A stretch of DNA of 6,063 nt. It comes from Pirellulales bacterium (lineage in GTDB: Bacteria; Planctomycetota; Planctomycetia; Pirellulales; Thermoguttaceae). Positions 1 to 5,963 of the stretch are shown here, piece after piece (within the stretch, counting starts at the first letter, position 1; the number at the start of each line of letters is the position of its first letter). The notes under the pieces are model-generated. The model was not told where the DNA came from, did no database searches, and saw only the letters and a list, made by a program, of their open reading frames with translations. The stretch spans positions 1 through 6,063 of the forward strand of contig DAOWNK010000203.1 of assembly GCA_030642635.1 (NCBI GenBank), written 5' to 3'. The translations under genes were made by a program, and so were the position numbers.

Positions 1-616
1 CGCCCAGAATGCAGATTACCCCAAAAAATCCCGTGGTGGCGACGGCGATAACCGAGACGATCCCGTAAACCAACCCGCCGATCACCCCGAACCCCGCCAG
101 CACGAACCCGATAATCGCGAACAACAGGACCCAAGGCCGGGTTTGGGCCAATGGCCGGTGCATTTCCGGCGTGAAGGTCGTCGCGGCAAACGGTTTTTTG
201 TCGGACTCGGACGAATCAACTTCTTGTTGCAATTCCAATTTTCCAACACCGGCAGAGTCATTCTCATCGGTGGCCGACTTGCCCAACTCGGGATAGACCT
301 CCTCGGCCCATTTCCATTGCTCCCAGCCGTTCATAAGAAGCTGGCAGGAATCGTCGGCGCGTCCATCGGCAACCCATTCGTCCAATTCATCTTTGCCGAC
401 AGGGCCGTATTGTTGGCCGTCTTCAGTTTGTAAATACCACTGTGTTCGCTTGGACTGCGACGGTGTTTTGTCGGCCGACGGCTCGGCGGCCGCACCCTCC
501 GCAGCCTGGACGGATATCGGCTCCTTACAGCCCGGACACTTCACACGCTTACCAGCGTATTTATCCGGTATACGAAACTTCCGATTGCACTTTTGGCACT
601 GGATTTCGATCGACAC
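1..616 (-). CDS. Zinc-ribbon / GYF_2-like domain membrane protein, C-terminus cut by window edge
   Basis: A GTG-started reading frame gives 205 codons before the window ends at base 1, so the C-terminus is missing. Residues 7-30 form a small zinc ribbon with two CxxC pairs (C7-x2-C10 and C27-P-G-C30), resembling the MJ0042/FmdB-like ribbons of planctomycete proteins. Residues about 59-111 (WYLQTEDGQQYGP, then a W-rich stretch ending WAEEVYPEL) look like a GYF_2 domain, a presumed protein- or peptide-binding module. A polar linker (112-160) leads to a hydrophobic region at 162-205, probably two membrane helices. The likely picture is a cytoplasmic ribbon and GYF head anchored in the membrane; the biochemical role is unknown. 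The start is chosen because the frame opens just before the first CxxC pair and AAGGG (624-628) lies 7 bases upstream of GTG. It has its own predicted promoter. The architecture is confident, the function is not. Confidence 0.85.
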   Translation of the reverse strand, partial: MSIEIQCQKCNRKFRIPDKYAGKRVKCPGCKEPISVQAAEGAAAEPSADKTPSQSKRTQWYLQTEDGQQYGPVGKDELDEWVADGRADDSCQLLMNGWEQWKWAEEVYPELGKSATDENDSAGVGKLELQQEVDSSESDKKPFAATTFTPEMHRPLAQTRPWVLLFAIIGFVLAGFGVIGGLVYGIVSVIAVATTGFFGVICILG

Positions 617-623
617 GTCACTA

Positions 624-628
624 CCCTT
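624..628 (-). promoter_or_regulatory. Ribosome binding site deciding the GTG start
   Basis: AAGGG on the minus strand sits 7 bases upstream of the GTG at 616-614. It supports GTG as the start of the zinc-ribbon gene; another GTG at 621-619 is out of frame. Confidence 0.6.
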
Positions 629-650
629 GGCTGACGATGTTTACAAATCT

Positions 651-679
651 ATTTTACCATCGATAATCGCCTCGTTCAA
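651..679 (-). promoter_or_regulatory. Sigma70-like promoter for the zinc-ribbon gene
   Basis: On the minus strand, TTGAAC (674-679, 4 of 6 matches to TTGACA) and TAAAAT (651-656, 5 of 6 matches to TATAAT) are separated by exactly 17 bases. Transcription would begin near 644 and leave a leader of roughly 28 bases before the GTG at 616, containing the AAGGG ribosome binding site. The promoter lies just downstream of the heptamer hairpin that may end the birA transcript, so the zinc-ribbon gene is probably a separate unit. This is a consensus match only; planctomycete promoters may deviate from the E. coli pattern. Confidence 0.5.
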
Positions 680-686
680 TGTAGTG

Positions 687-777
687 AAAAAGCTATCAGC
701 TATCAGCTATCAGCTTTTGAGAATAGTGTTTTTGCGGGGTTTCAGGCTGACAACCGACCGCTGATAGCTGATAGCTT
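687..777 (-). terminator. Possible rho-independent terminator of birA, built from heptamer repeats
   Basis: Read on the minus strand, the sequence after the birA stop can form a long stem: 760-777 pairs with 690-707 (17-18 bp) around a loop of about 52 bases. The distal arm runs directly into TTTTT (691-687). A stem followed by a T-run fits an intrinsic terminator, but the loop is unusually large and the stem only moderately GC-rich, so termination is an inference. Confidence 0.35.
691..777. repeat. Inverted pair of AGCTATC heptamer tandem repeats
   Basis: On the plus strand 691-715 is AGCTATC repeated three times plus AGCT. At 760-776 the same heptamer occurs in reverse orientation (GATAGCT register, 17 bases). 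On the minus strand the right arm continues as decaying heptads: AGCTATC, AGCTATC, AGCGGTC, GGTTGTC, AGCCTGA (776 down to 742). The two arrays therefore face each other around a largely unique core (716-741). The outer end touches the birA stop codon: T776 is both the last repeat base and part of the complement of TAA. It resembles the short tandemly repeated heptamers (STRR type) known from filamentous cyanobacteria and seen in other large bacterial genomes. Confidence 0.9.
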
Positions 778-1546
778 ACAGCAATACACCGCAGTAGCAG
801 CGTTGCCGGCCGGTTGACGTTTCTAAAAGCAACGCTCCGTCCGGGGCGATGCCTTCGCAGCGGCCGGTAATCGTCCGACTGCCCTGCCGTAACGTCAACG
901 TGCGGCCGTGTTGCAGGCATAGTTCGTCGGCTCGGGCAGCGACGTGCCGGTAGTCTGAGGCCAACTTTTCGAAGCAGTCCTCCAGGTGTCCGAGCAGGTC
1001 TATCAAGACAGCCGTCCGGTCGTGTCGCTCTCCGGATAGGTCTTGTAGCGTTGCGACCGCGCCTTGCAACTCGCACGGCGCATCGGCCGGCGAGTTGTTC
1101 GTATTGATGCCGATGCCCACCACCGCCAGACGGTTTTGGAGCACTTCGATGAGTATCCCGGCCAGCTTTCCGCCGTCGGCCATCACGTCGTTCGGCCAAT
1201 TGACGCCCACGGTGTGCGCGGGCAGCAGCGGCGCCGCCGTATCGACAATCGCCACTGCTGCAGCCAACGAGATAAGCGGCGTGCGGTCTTGCTCGACCCG
1301 TATCGCTGCGGCGTCGAGCACCAGGCTCATGGCCAGGCTGCCCCGGCCGGTCCACCACTTATTTGTCCCTCGGCCGCGTCCGGCGGTCTGTCGGTCGGCA
1401 ACAATAAGCAACGGCAACTCGCCCGGTTCTTCGATCGCCAGCTCGGCGGCCCGATCGTTGGTCGAGCTTAGCGTATGATGATGCTCCGCCCGAGCGACAA
1501 ACGTCTGCCGCAGGACACGGTCGATGTCGATGGAAGCCTCGATCAT
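776..1546 (-). CDS. birA: Biotin--[acetyl-CoA-carboxylase] ligase, catalytic core without HTH domain
   Basis: This cytoplasmic enzyme makes biotinyl-5'-AMP from biotin and ATP and transfers biotin to the acceptor lysine of biotin carboxyl carrier proteins such as AccB. The 256-residue protein shows the BPL/LplA catalytic fold: STND at 28-31, the biotinyl-AMP loop GRGRG at 56-60 followed by NKWW, WPND at 117-120, the catalytic-region lysine in GGKLAGIL (K127), and GIGINTN at 144-150. Residues about 214-256 match the BPL C-terminal SH3-like domain. There is no N-terminal winged helix, so it should be a monofunctional ligase and not a biotin repressor. An oddity is Asn116 where KWPND normally has lysine. 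The ATG at 1546 is taken because the protein then begins at the usual place for this class, although no strong ribosome binding site precedes it. It lies 48 bases after the GT2 gene and could be co-transcribed with it. Confidence 0.95.
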   Translation of the reverse strand: MIEASIDIDRVLRQTFVARAEHHHTLSSTNDRAAELAIEEPGELPLLIVADRQTAGRGRGTNKWWTGRGSLAMSLVLDAAAIRVEQDRTPLISLAAAVAIVDTAAPLLPAHTVGVNWPNDVMADGGKLAGILIEVLQNRLAVVGIGINTNNSPADAPCELQGAVATLQDLSGERHDRTAVLIDLLGHLEDCFEKLASDYRHVAARADELCLQHGRTLTLRQGSRTITGRCEGIAPDGALLLETSTGRQRCYCGVLL

Positions 1547-1594
1547 GTTAAGATGTCGCCAAAATTTGCAGTATTGTTGCCGGTATAGACACTG

Positions 1595-2404
1595 CTAAGC
1601 CGCAAGCGGCTGGTCTTCACAGGCATCCGGATCGGGCTGTGGCAATGCGTGCTCCATTTCCCAAAGCCGTCCCTGCTTGACAAACGTGTTGTAGAATGCC
1701 GTGAGCATACAGACTTGCAGGCCCGGCAGGCCGTCGAGAAATCCGAGTCGAAGGATGTAGAGTTGCATGAATCGCAGCATTGGGCGACACAACAGGGCGA
1801 ACCATCCGGAGCGTTTCCCCTTTTCCCATTTGTCCTTGGCGACCATTAAGGTGTACGATTGGTACTTGTGAAAGTATTCGTCGTAGGTCCAGTAACTGTG
1901 ATGCAGGAGCTTGCCCTTCAGTTTACGTGTTTTGTGCGGTGGAACGACGAATTCCGGATGAACGCGACACTCGCCGTTTCGGCACCGATCGCGGCGGATC
2001 AGTCGCAACGCATCGGTGTTCCAGCGCGAGAACCTAAGCGGATGGCCCATAAAAAAGCACTTGAACGAGATCCAGTATGCGTCGATGTGCTCCGGCGGAT
2101 CGTTTAGGACCTGCCGGACTTCGGCGGTCAGTTTTTCCGACACACGTTCGTCGGCATCGACGATCATTACCCAGGCGTGCGTGGCTTGTGGGACCGCCCA
2201 ATTAACGAAGTTGCCGTGGTTGACGTATTCGCGCTGGATGATGCGGCAGCCGCCGATTTGGTGAATGATATCCAGCGTACCGTCGGTCGAGCCGGAATCG
2301 GCCACAAGAATCTCATCGGCGATATCTCGAACCGACTCGATGCACAGGCGGATGTTTTTCCGCTCGTTTTTACACGGGATCAAAACGGTCAAAGTTCGAC
2401 GCAT
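1595..2404 (-). CDS. GT2 family glycosyltransferase, WaaE/KdtX-like (LPS core type)
   Basis: The product is a 269-residue GT-A fold glycosyltransferase that would transfer a hexose from a nucleotide sugar to a lipid-linked or LPS-core acceptor at the cytoplasmic membrane face. Visible motifs are LIPCKNERKNI at 8-18, ADSGSTDGT at 35-43 (nucleotide binding), the metal-binding DAD at 83-85, and CRVHPEF at 146-152, where the family usually has a conserved His-Glu-type motif. The tail at 211-250 (RFMQLYILRLGFLDG, then YNTF and GRLWEME) closely resembles the C-terminus of WaaE-type beta-1,4-glucosyltransferases. The start at 2404 is chosen because AAGGAG lies 7 bases upstream; an upstream in-frame ATG at 2455 would add 17 atypical residues overlapping the preceding gene. 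The stop of the fused GT32-GT9 gene is 11 bases away, so the two are almost certainly translated from one mRNA. The exact sugar and acceptor cannot be read from sequence. Confidence 0.92.
   Translation of the reverse strand: MRRTLTVLIPCKNERKNIRLCIESVRDIADEILVADSGSTDGTLDIIHQIGGCRIIQREYVNHGNFVNWAVPQATHAWVMIVDADERVSEKLTAEVRQVLNDPPEHIDAYWISFKCFFMGHPLRFSRWNTDALRLIRRDRCRNGECRVHPEFVVPPHKTRKLKGKLLHHSYWTYDEYFHKYQSYTLMVAKDKWEKGKRSGWFALLCRPMLRFMQLYILRLGFLDGLPGLQVCMLTAFYNTFVKQGRLWEMEHALPQPDPDACEDQPLAA
1598..1611. repeat. 14-bp palindrome across the end of the GT2 gene
   Basis: AGCCGCAAGCGGCT has perfect 6-bp arms around an AA centre. On the minus strand it encodes the last residues (PLAA) and abuts the TAG stop. 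No T-run follows it, so it is not a typical intrinsic terminator; it may be a small dispersed palindrome that settled at the gene end. Confidence 0.6.
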
Positions 2405-2410
2405 CCGGGT

Positions 2411-2418
2411 TCTCCTTA
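2411..2418 (-). promoter_or_regulatory. Ribosome binding site overlapping the upstream stop codon
   Basis: On the minus strand TAAGGAGA contains both the TAA stop of the GT32-GT9 gene (2418-2416) and a consensus AAGGAG (2417-2412) placed 7 bases before the ATG at 2404. The overlap implies translational coupling: ribosomes ending the fusion gene can restart on the GT2 gene. Confidence 0.85.
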
Positions 2419-4158
2419 TGAATTTGGTTGGATTAGCAATTGAATCTCGTCCCAAACCATATCTACTGAGATGTCTTGCAGCTTCTCGAAGTAAACTCGG
2501 TCGCGACCACCATGCATCAACGGCAACCGGTACTTGTCGGCTACACTCGCTGCAAAGAACCGTTGGTCACGCTCAGTCGGGTCCGTCCAAACTATCGGAG
2601 GGTTTCCGTGAAATATCGTAACCGTCGGAATCCCGCATGCTCTGGCGACGTGTTTTGGACCGCCGTCGTTTCCAACGAAAATTGCGCAGCCTTCCATGAT
2701 TCCTTTAAGCACCGAAAAGCTCACCATTGGATACCCGGCGACTACGTCACACTTCATCCGTGACGCAATTTTCAGATTGTATTCCTCTTCGCCGGGTCCA
2801 TAGACGAGAAATGGCTGGAACACCCGTTTTGCAATGCGTTCCCCGATCTCTACGAAATTCCCGCTCGGCCAGAGCGTTCGCGTAGAGCGGCCGGTGGCGA
2901 ACATAGCGGCAACAGGTTGACGGAACCACTTTCTCCGAAAATGCTCCGCTTCTTCTCGATCTCTTTCGCTGATGTGGAACTCAAGGGATATATCAGAGAG
3001 ATCGACTCGGTCGTCTTGAAGCAGTTTCAGATTTGTTACGGCCGAGTATTCGGCCGGTGTTTTTCCATTGCCGTATGGACGGGTATAGCAGAGTCGATTT
3101 CGGAGCCAGCGCTTGCGAAATCCCATCCGACGGCGGGCGCCCGTCAAACGGGCCAGTAATGCCGTTTTGGGCAGCGATTGGGTGTCGATCACCAAATCGT
3201 ATTTCCGCTTGCGCAGCCGAAAGGCAAGACTCAGAAAAGCCGAGGCGCCGGCCTGCCGCTGGAGATGAAAACATTCGGCGATGTTCGGATTCTGACGGAA
3301 AATCGGCTCGCTTCTGCGTTCACAGACAACATCGATTAGAGCGGCCGGATACAACCGCTTGAGTTGTCTTGCCACGGGTGTTGCAAGCAGCGAGTCACCC
3401 AATTCCCGAAGCTGAATTATAAGAATCCGTTTTATTGAATCCACGCCGTATTTTTGCTTAAGCTGTTCGTAAATGCACTGTGGATCGTAGATCGCGTTGA
3501 TATCCAGCCCCTTACGCCGCCATTTGGAACTCCAAAGATGTATGCTGTAACAATCCTTGGGCATTTCGGTTTCTCGAACGAGTTTTTTGAATTGCCAATG
3601 ATCGATCGGGTAGAACGCCTCGGGCGAGAGCAATCGGATCGGCACTTTGACCTCTCGTATTGCACGTGCGAACAGGCTCGGCCCGATCTGCCCCCAACCG
3701 ATATTGGATTTGTCGATCTTTTGACAAGCGTTCCAGCAGTATTGGATAATCGGACTGCCGGCGGGAAGTTTCATCAACCCTACCGCGACGTGTAAACTTC
3801 CATCCTTTTCTCGCTCATAACATGATACGTGATCTTCAGGAAAATCGAGCGGTTTCATACAAACGGCGTCCAGATCAGACCACCACCCGCCTCGTTCCAA
3901 GAGCAGCTTGTACCGGAAGTAATCTGAAAACACTGCAGGACTTCCTTTCCCACATCCCTTGCGATACACGAAGATATCTTCCGCCGGAAGAATCTCGGTC
4001 CCGCTGTGGACGATCGTCCCATTTGGAATGTTTTCCAGTTCGCCGTAGGTGTATAGGTGAAACTGGTAACCGTGATGCAAAAACGAGCGGATACAAAGTT
4101 GCTCCATTACCGACAGTCGGTTTCCAATCCATAGCGACTGGACAATTTCTCCGGCCAT
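2416..4158 (-). CDS. Bifunctional glycosyltransferase: GT32-like DXD domain fused to GT9 heptosyltransferase-like domain
   Basis: The 580-residue protein contains two glycosyltransferases. Residues 1 to about 215 resemble the DXD 'sugar-binding region' family (GT32-like): SLWIGNRLS at 8-16, AVFSDYFRYKLLLERGGWW at 75-93, and the metal-binding SDLDAVC at 94-100. Residues about 243-580 form a GT9 (ADP-heptose:LPS heptosyltransferase-like) domain, with RILIIQLRELGDSLLATP at 244-261 (Asp255 aligns with the catalytic Asp of WaaC), TLWPSGNF at 428-435, and the donor-site signature GNDGGPKH at 496-503 followed by ACGIPTVTIFH. Each half is near the usual size for its family and neither shows an internal stop, so the fusion looks functional. 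GT9 enzymes work on the cytoplasmic side on lipid A-core or similar acceptors; the pair may add two consecutive sugars. The ATG at 4158 is supported by GGAG 8 bases upstream. An internal GTG at 3444 could in principle start the GT9 half but lacks a ribosome binding site. Confidence 0.9.
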   Translation of the reverse strand: MAGEIVQSLWIGNRLSVMEQLCIRSFLHHGYQFHLYTYGELENIPNGTIVHSGTEILPAEDIFVYRKGCGKGSPAVFSDYFRYKLLLERGGWWSDLDAVCMKPLDFPEDHVSCYEREKDGSLHVAVGLMKLPAGSPIIQYCWNACQKIDKSNIGWGQIGPSLFARAIREVKVPIRLLSPEAFYPIDHWQFKKLVRETEMPKDCYSIHLWSSKWRRKGLDINAIYDPQCIYEQLKQKYGVDSIKRILIIQLRELGDSLLATPVARQLKRLYPAALIDVVCERRSEPIFRQNPNIAECFHLQRQAGASAFLSLAFRLRKRKYDLVIDTQSLPKTALLARLTGARRRMGFRKRWLRNRLCYTRPYGNGKTPAEYSAVTNLKLLQDDRVDLSDISLEFHISERDREEAEHFRRKWFRQPVAAMFATGRSTRTLWPSGNFVEIGERIAKRVFQPFLVYGPGEEEYNLKIASRMKCDVVAGYPMVSFSVLKGIMEGCAIFVGNDGGPKHVARACGIPTVTIFHGNPPIVWTDPTERDQRFFAASVADKYRLPLMHGGRDRVYFEKLQDISVDMVWDEIQLLIQPNS

Positions 4159-4166
4159 TCTAATGT

Positions 4167-4170
4167 CTCC
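4167..4170 (-). promoter_or_regulatory. Ribosome binding site of the GT32-GT9 fusion gene
   Basis: GGAG on the minus strand, 8 bases before the ATG at 4158, fixes the start. The rest of the 113-bp gap to the GT-C gene (4171-4271) shows no convincing promoter or hairpin terminator, so read-through from the GT-C gene is plausible. Confidence 0.65.
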
Positions 4171-4271
4171 ATTTTCACCAAACAGACTACGGCTTGTAAG
4201 AAATTTGTTGGTTTAATGCAATACCTGTTTTAATCTACAGAACTCCCGCAAGTTGCCAGCAGTGATAGATG

Positions 4272-5897
4272 CTACTTGTCTGCAATTAAAACTACGACAT
4301 CTTTGCAATCCGGCGGCAGGCGGTCTTCTGGAACCTGTGAATATCCAAGCTCTGACTTGTAATCCAATATTTCCAGCGCCGTATTCGGGTTGTTCTTATC
4401 CCTATGATTCGACCAAATCAAGACGACCTTCGGACTCCGGGCTTTGATCGTCCTAAACAATGGTTGGCTACCGTGTTGTGAAAAGACAAGGCATGTGTAG
4501 CTCGTTCCCTTGGCATAATAGTACGCCAGTCTCGCGTCGTTGTTAACACAAAGGATATTTTGGTTCGAGCCGAAGTTATGCAGAATCCACTTGCCAAGTG
4601 ATGCCTTCTGCCTCGACCCTAATGTGGGACCGGGGGATGTCTCTAACAAACTGGCAACCACAACGGCCGAAAACAACACGGTGACAAGTGTGCATCGCCG
4701 GGAGGGACTCCAACTGAAAAACCACCCGGTCCATCCGACCATCAGATCGCAAACCCAAAATACCCCAAATGCAATCCACGGGAGCGAAACGATAACCACC
4801 GGCGAGAAATATCGCAGACAGATATCGTACTTGGAACAACGAATCCAAACCGCCGCAAACACCAGCAGGCTCATCACCAGCAGCGTTTGATGGTCGCGTC
4901 GAAAATATATTCGCCGACGTCCCCACAATCCCGCCAACATCAACAGCCCGTAAACGTATGAATAACTCTTGGCAATGCGCACCGCCATTTGCTGGGCAAC
5001 ACGGCCGGCCGACTTTTGTTCTTCCGCCGCCTTGACGACGGCAGGTTCCTTCGCCGGTCGATGGAAGGATTTTAGCCAGGCGGTGGTCCGTTGGATATCG
5101 CCGCCGCGAAACGTCTTCCACTGTGGACACTCACGAAGCCAAGTGACATTGACCAGAGCAACCGAAAGCGGGATCACAGCCATACAAGCGACCACACCGA
5201 TTGTAAGCCGCAACCGAGAACCGGCAATCGACGGCAAACGAAAAACAGACCAAAGAACCAGCGGAACCAGCAACAGCCAGCCTTCCTGCCGGGTATGTAT
5301 GGCCAGCGTCAGGGCAATCCCGGTCGCCAGGAAAAGGCTCAACCGCACCTCCATAATCGCTCGCCACATCAGGTAAATCGAAAGGTTAAACAGAAACCAA
5401 AACGTGGGGTCGCGCATTATCAGCGGTGAATATTTCACCAGAATCGGCTGAAAAGCATACAAAAGGCACGCCGCCGCCGCAACCCGGTCGTCAAACTGAC
5501 GCCGCACCCAGCCGAACAGCGGCAGAATCGCCAAGGTGGCCATGGCGACGCTCCACCATTGGCCTACCTGCACGATATCCAAGCCGGTCTTTCCCAGCCA
5601 CATCAGGATGACCGGGTAGATATTCAGCCCTCGCCCGGAAAAAGCGAAGTCGAAGTCTCTTCGTTCCAAGGCTTCGGCTTCTACAAGGTAAGTGACCCCG
5701 TCGGTGCAGACGATATCCCAATGCCAGGCCGCCCAAAGGCGTGGAAGAAGGCATATAAGTAATAACACCGCAACCAGCACCCATCGACGGGGCAGGTGTG
5801 CCGCCACCGGTTTGTCTTCCAGTCGGTTTGGAAAATGTTCGGCCGAAGTTTTGCAGAAACCGTTCCAAAATCCCATGCTCTCGTCCATGTTGTTCAT
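4272..5897 (-). CDS. Polytopic membrane glycosyltransferase, GT-C fold (PMT/ArnT-like)
   Basis: The 541-residue integral membrane protein probably transfers a sugar from a polyprenyl-phosphate carrier to an envelope glycan or protein on the outer face of the cytoplasmic membrane. After a polar N-terminus, a first membrane helix at about 39-58 is followed by WDIVCTDGVTYLVEAEAL (60-77), whose Asp66 occupies the place of the catalytic Asp in the first external loop of GT-C enzymes. About 10-12 hydrophobic helices follow up to residue 418, including segments near 113-130, 138-158, 164-181, 186-200, 207-220, 231-252, 313-326, 337-352, 364-387 and 401-418. A charged loop lies at 255-310, and a soluble C-terminal domain covers about 420-541. 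The frame stays open to 5996, but codons before 5897 translate repeats and a palindrome, so I start at the ATG at 5897 (ATGs at 5888 and 5876 are alternatives). No strong ribosome binding site is visible. Family assignment rests on topology and the TDGVTYL motif; substrate is unknown. Confidence 0.85.
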   Translation of the reverse strand: MNNMDESMGFWNGFCKTSAEHFPNRLEDKPVAAHLPRRWVLVAVLLLICLLPRLWAAWHWDIVCTDGVTYLVEAEALERRDFDFAFSGRGLNIYPVILMWLGKTGLDIVQVGQWWSVAMATLAILPLFGWVRRQFDDRVAAAACLLYAFQPILVKYSPLIMRDPTFWFLFNLSIYLMWRAIMEVRLSLFLATGIALTLAIHTRQEGWLLLVPLVLWSVFRLPSIAGSRLRLTIGVVACMAVIPLSVALVNVTWLRECPQWKTFRGGDIQRTTAWLKSFHRPAKEPAVVKAAEEQKSAGRVAQQMAVRIAKSYSYVYGLLMLAGLWGRRRIYFRRDHQTLLVMSLLVFAAVWIRCSKYDICLRYFSPVVIVSLPWIAFGVFWVCDLMVGWTGWFFSWSPSRRCTLVTVLFSAVVVASLLETSPGPTLGSRQKASLGKWILHNFGSNQNILCVNNDARLAYYYAKGTSYTCLVFSQHGSQPLFRTIKARSPKVVLIWSNHRDKNNPNTALEILDYKSELGYSQVPEDRLPPDCKDVVVLIADK

Positions 5898-5934
5898 TTT
5901 ACCAACCACACACGTATCTGGACCAGTCCAATTT

Positions 5935-5952
5935 GCCGGGCCACGACCCGGC
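5935..5952. repeat. REP-like GC-rich palindrome
   Basis: GCCGGG (5935-5940) and CCCGGC (5947-5952) form a 6-bp perfect stem around the 6-base spacer CCACGA. It lies in the leader of the GT-C gene, 38 bases before the ATG at 5897, with no T-run after it on the minus strand. It looks like a dispersed palindromic element (REP-like) rather than a terminator; copy number cannot be judged from one window. Confidence 0.6.
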
Positions 5953-5963
5953 TTACCTGACTC

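Noticed and set aside
143..764. Plus-strand frames of 96, 123 and 74 codons
   Set aside because: They are antisense to the zinc-ribbon/GYF gene and its promoter region, and the minus-strand frame shows clear domain motifs.
696..1358. 220-codon minus-strand frame overlapping birA
   Set aside because: Arg/Pro-rich shadow of birA in another frame; its last codons translate the heptamer repeat, and birA has all ligase motifs.
1064..1478. Two plus-strand frames of 135 and 127 codons antisense to birA
   Set aside because: Overlapping shadows in GC-rich coding DNA, without recognisable domains or ribosome binding sites.
2405..2455. Upstream ATG (2455) as start of the GT2 gene
   Set aside because: It overlaps the end of the preceding gene and lacks the strong AAGGAG that sits correctly before the ATG at 2404; family members begin just before the LIPCKNE motif.
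3442..3444. Separate GT9 gene starting at internal GTG
   Set aside because: No ribosome binding site precedes it and the frame continues from the GT32-like domain without stop or frameshift, so one fused protein is the simpler reading.
4159..4271. Promoter in the gap between the GT-C and fusion genes
   Set aside because: Best pair (TTGCAT with TTACAA, 16-base spacer) matches the -10 consensus at only 2 of 6 positions.
5919..5930. 12-bp dyad TGGACCAGTCCA as operator before the GT-C gene
   Set aside because: Arms are only 5 bp and no promoter was recognised around it, so chance is as likely as regulation.
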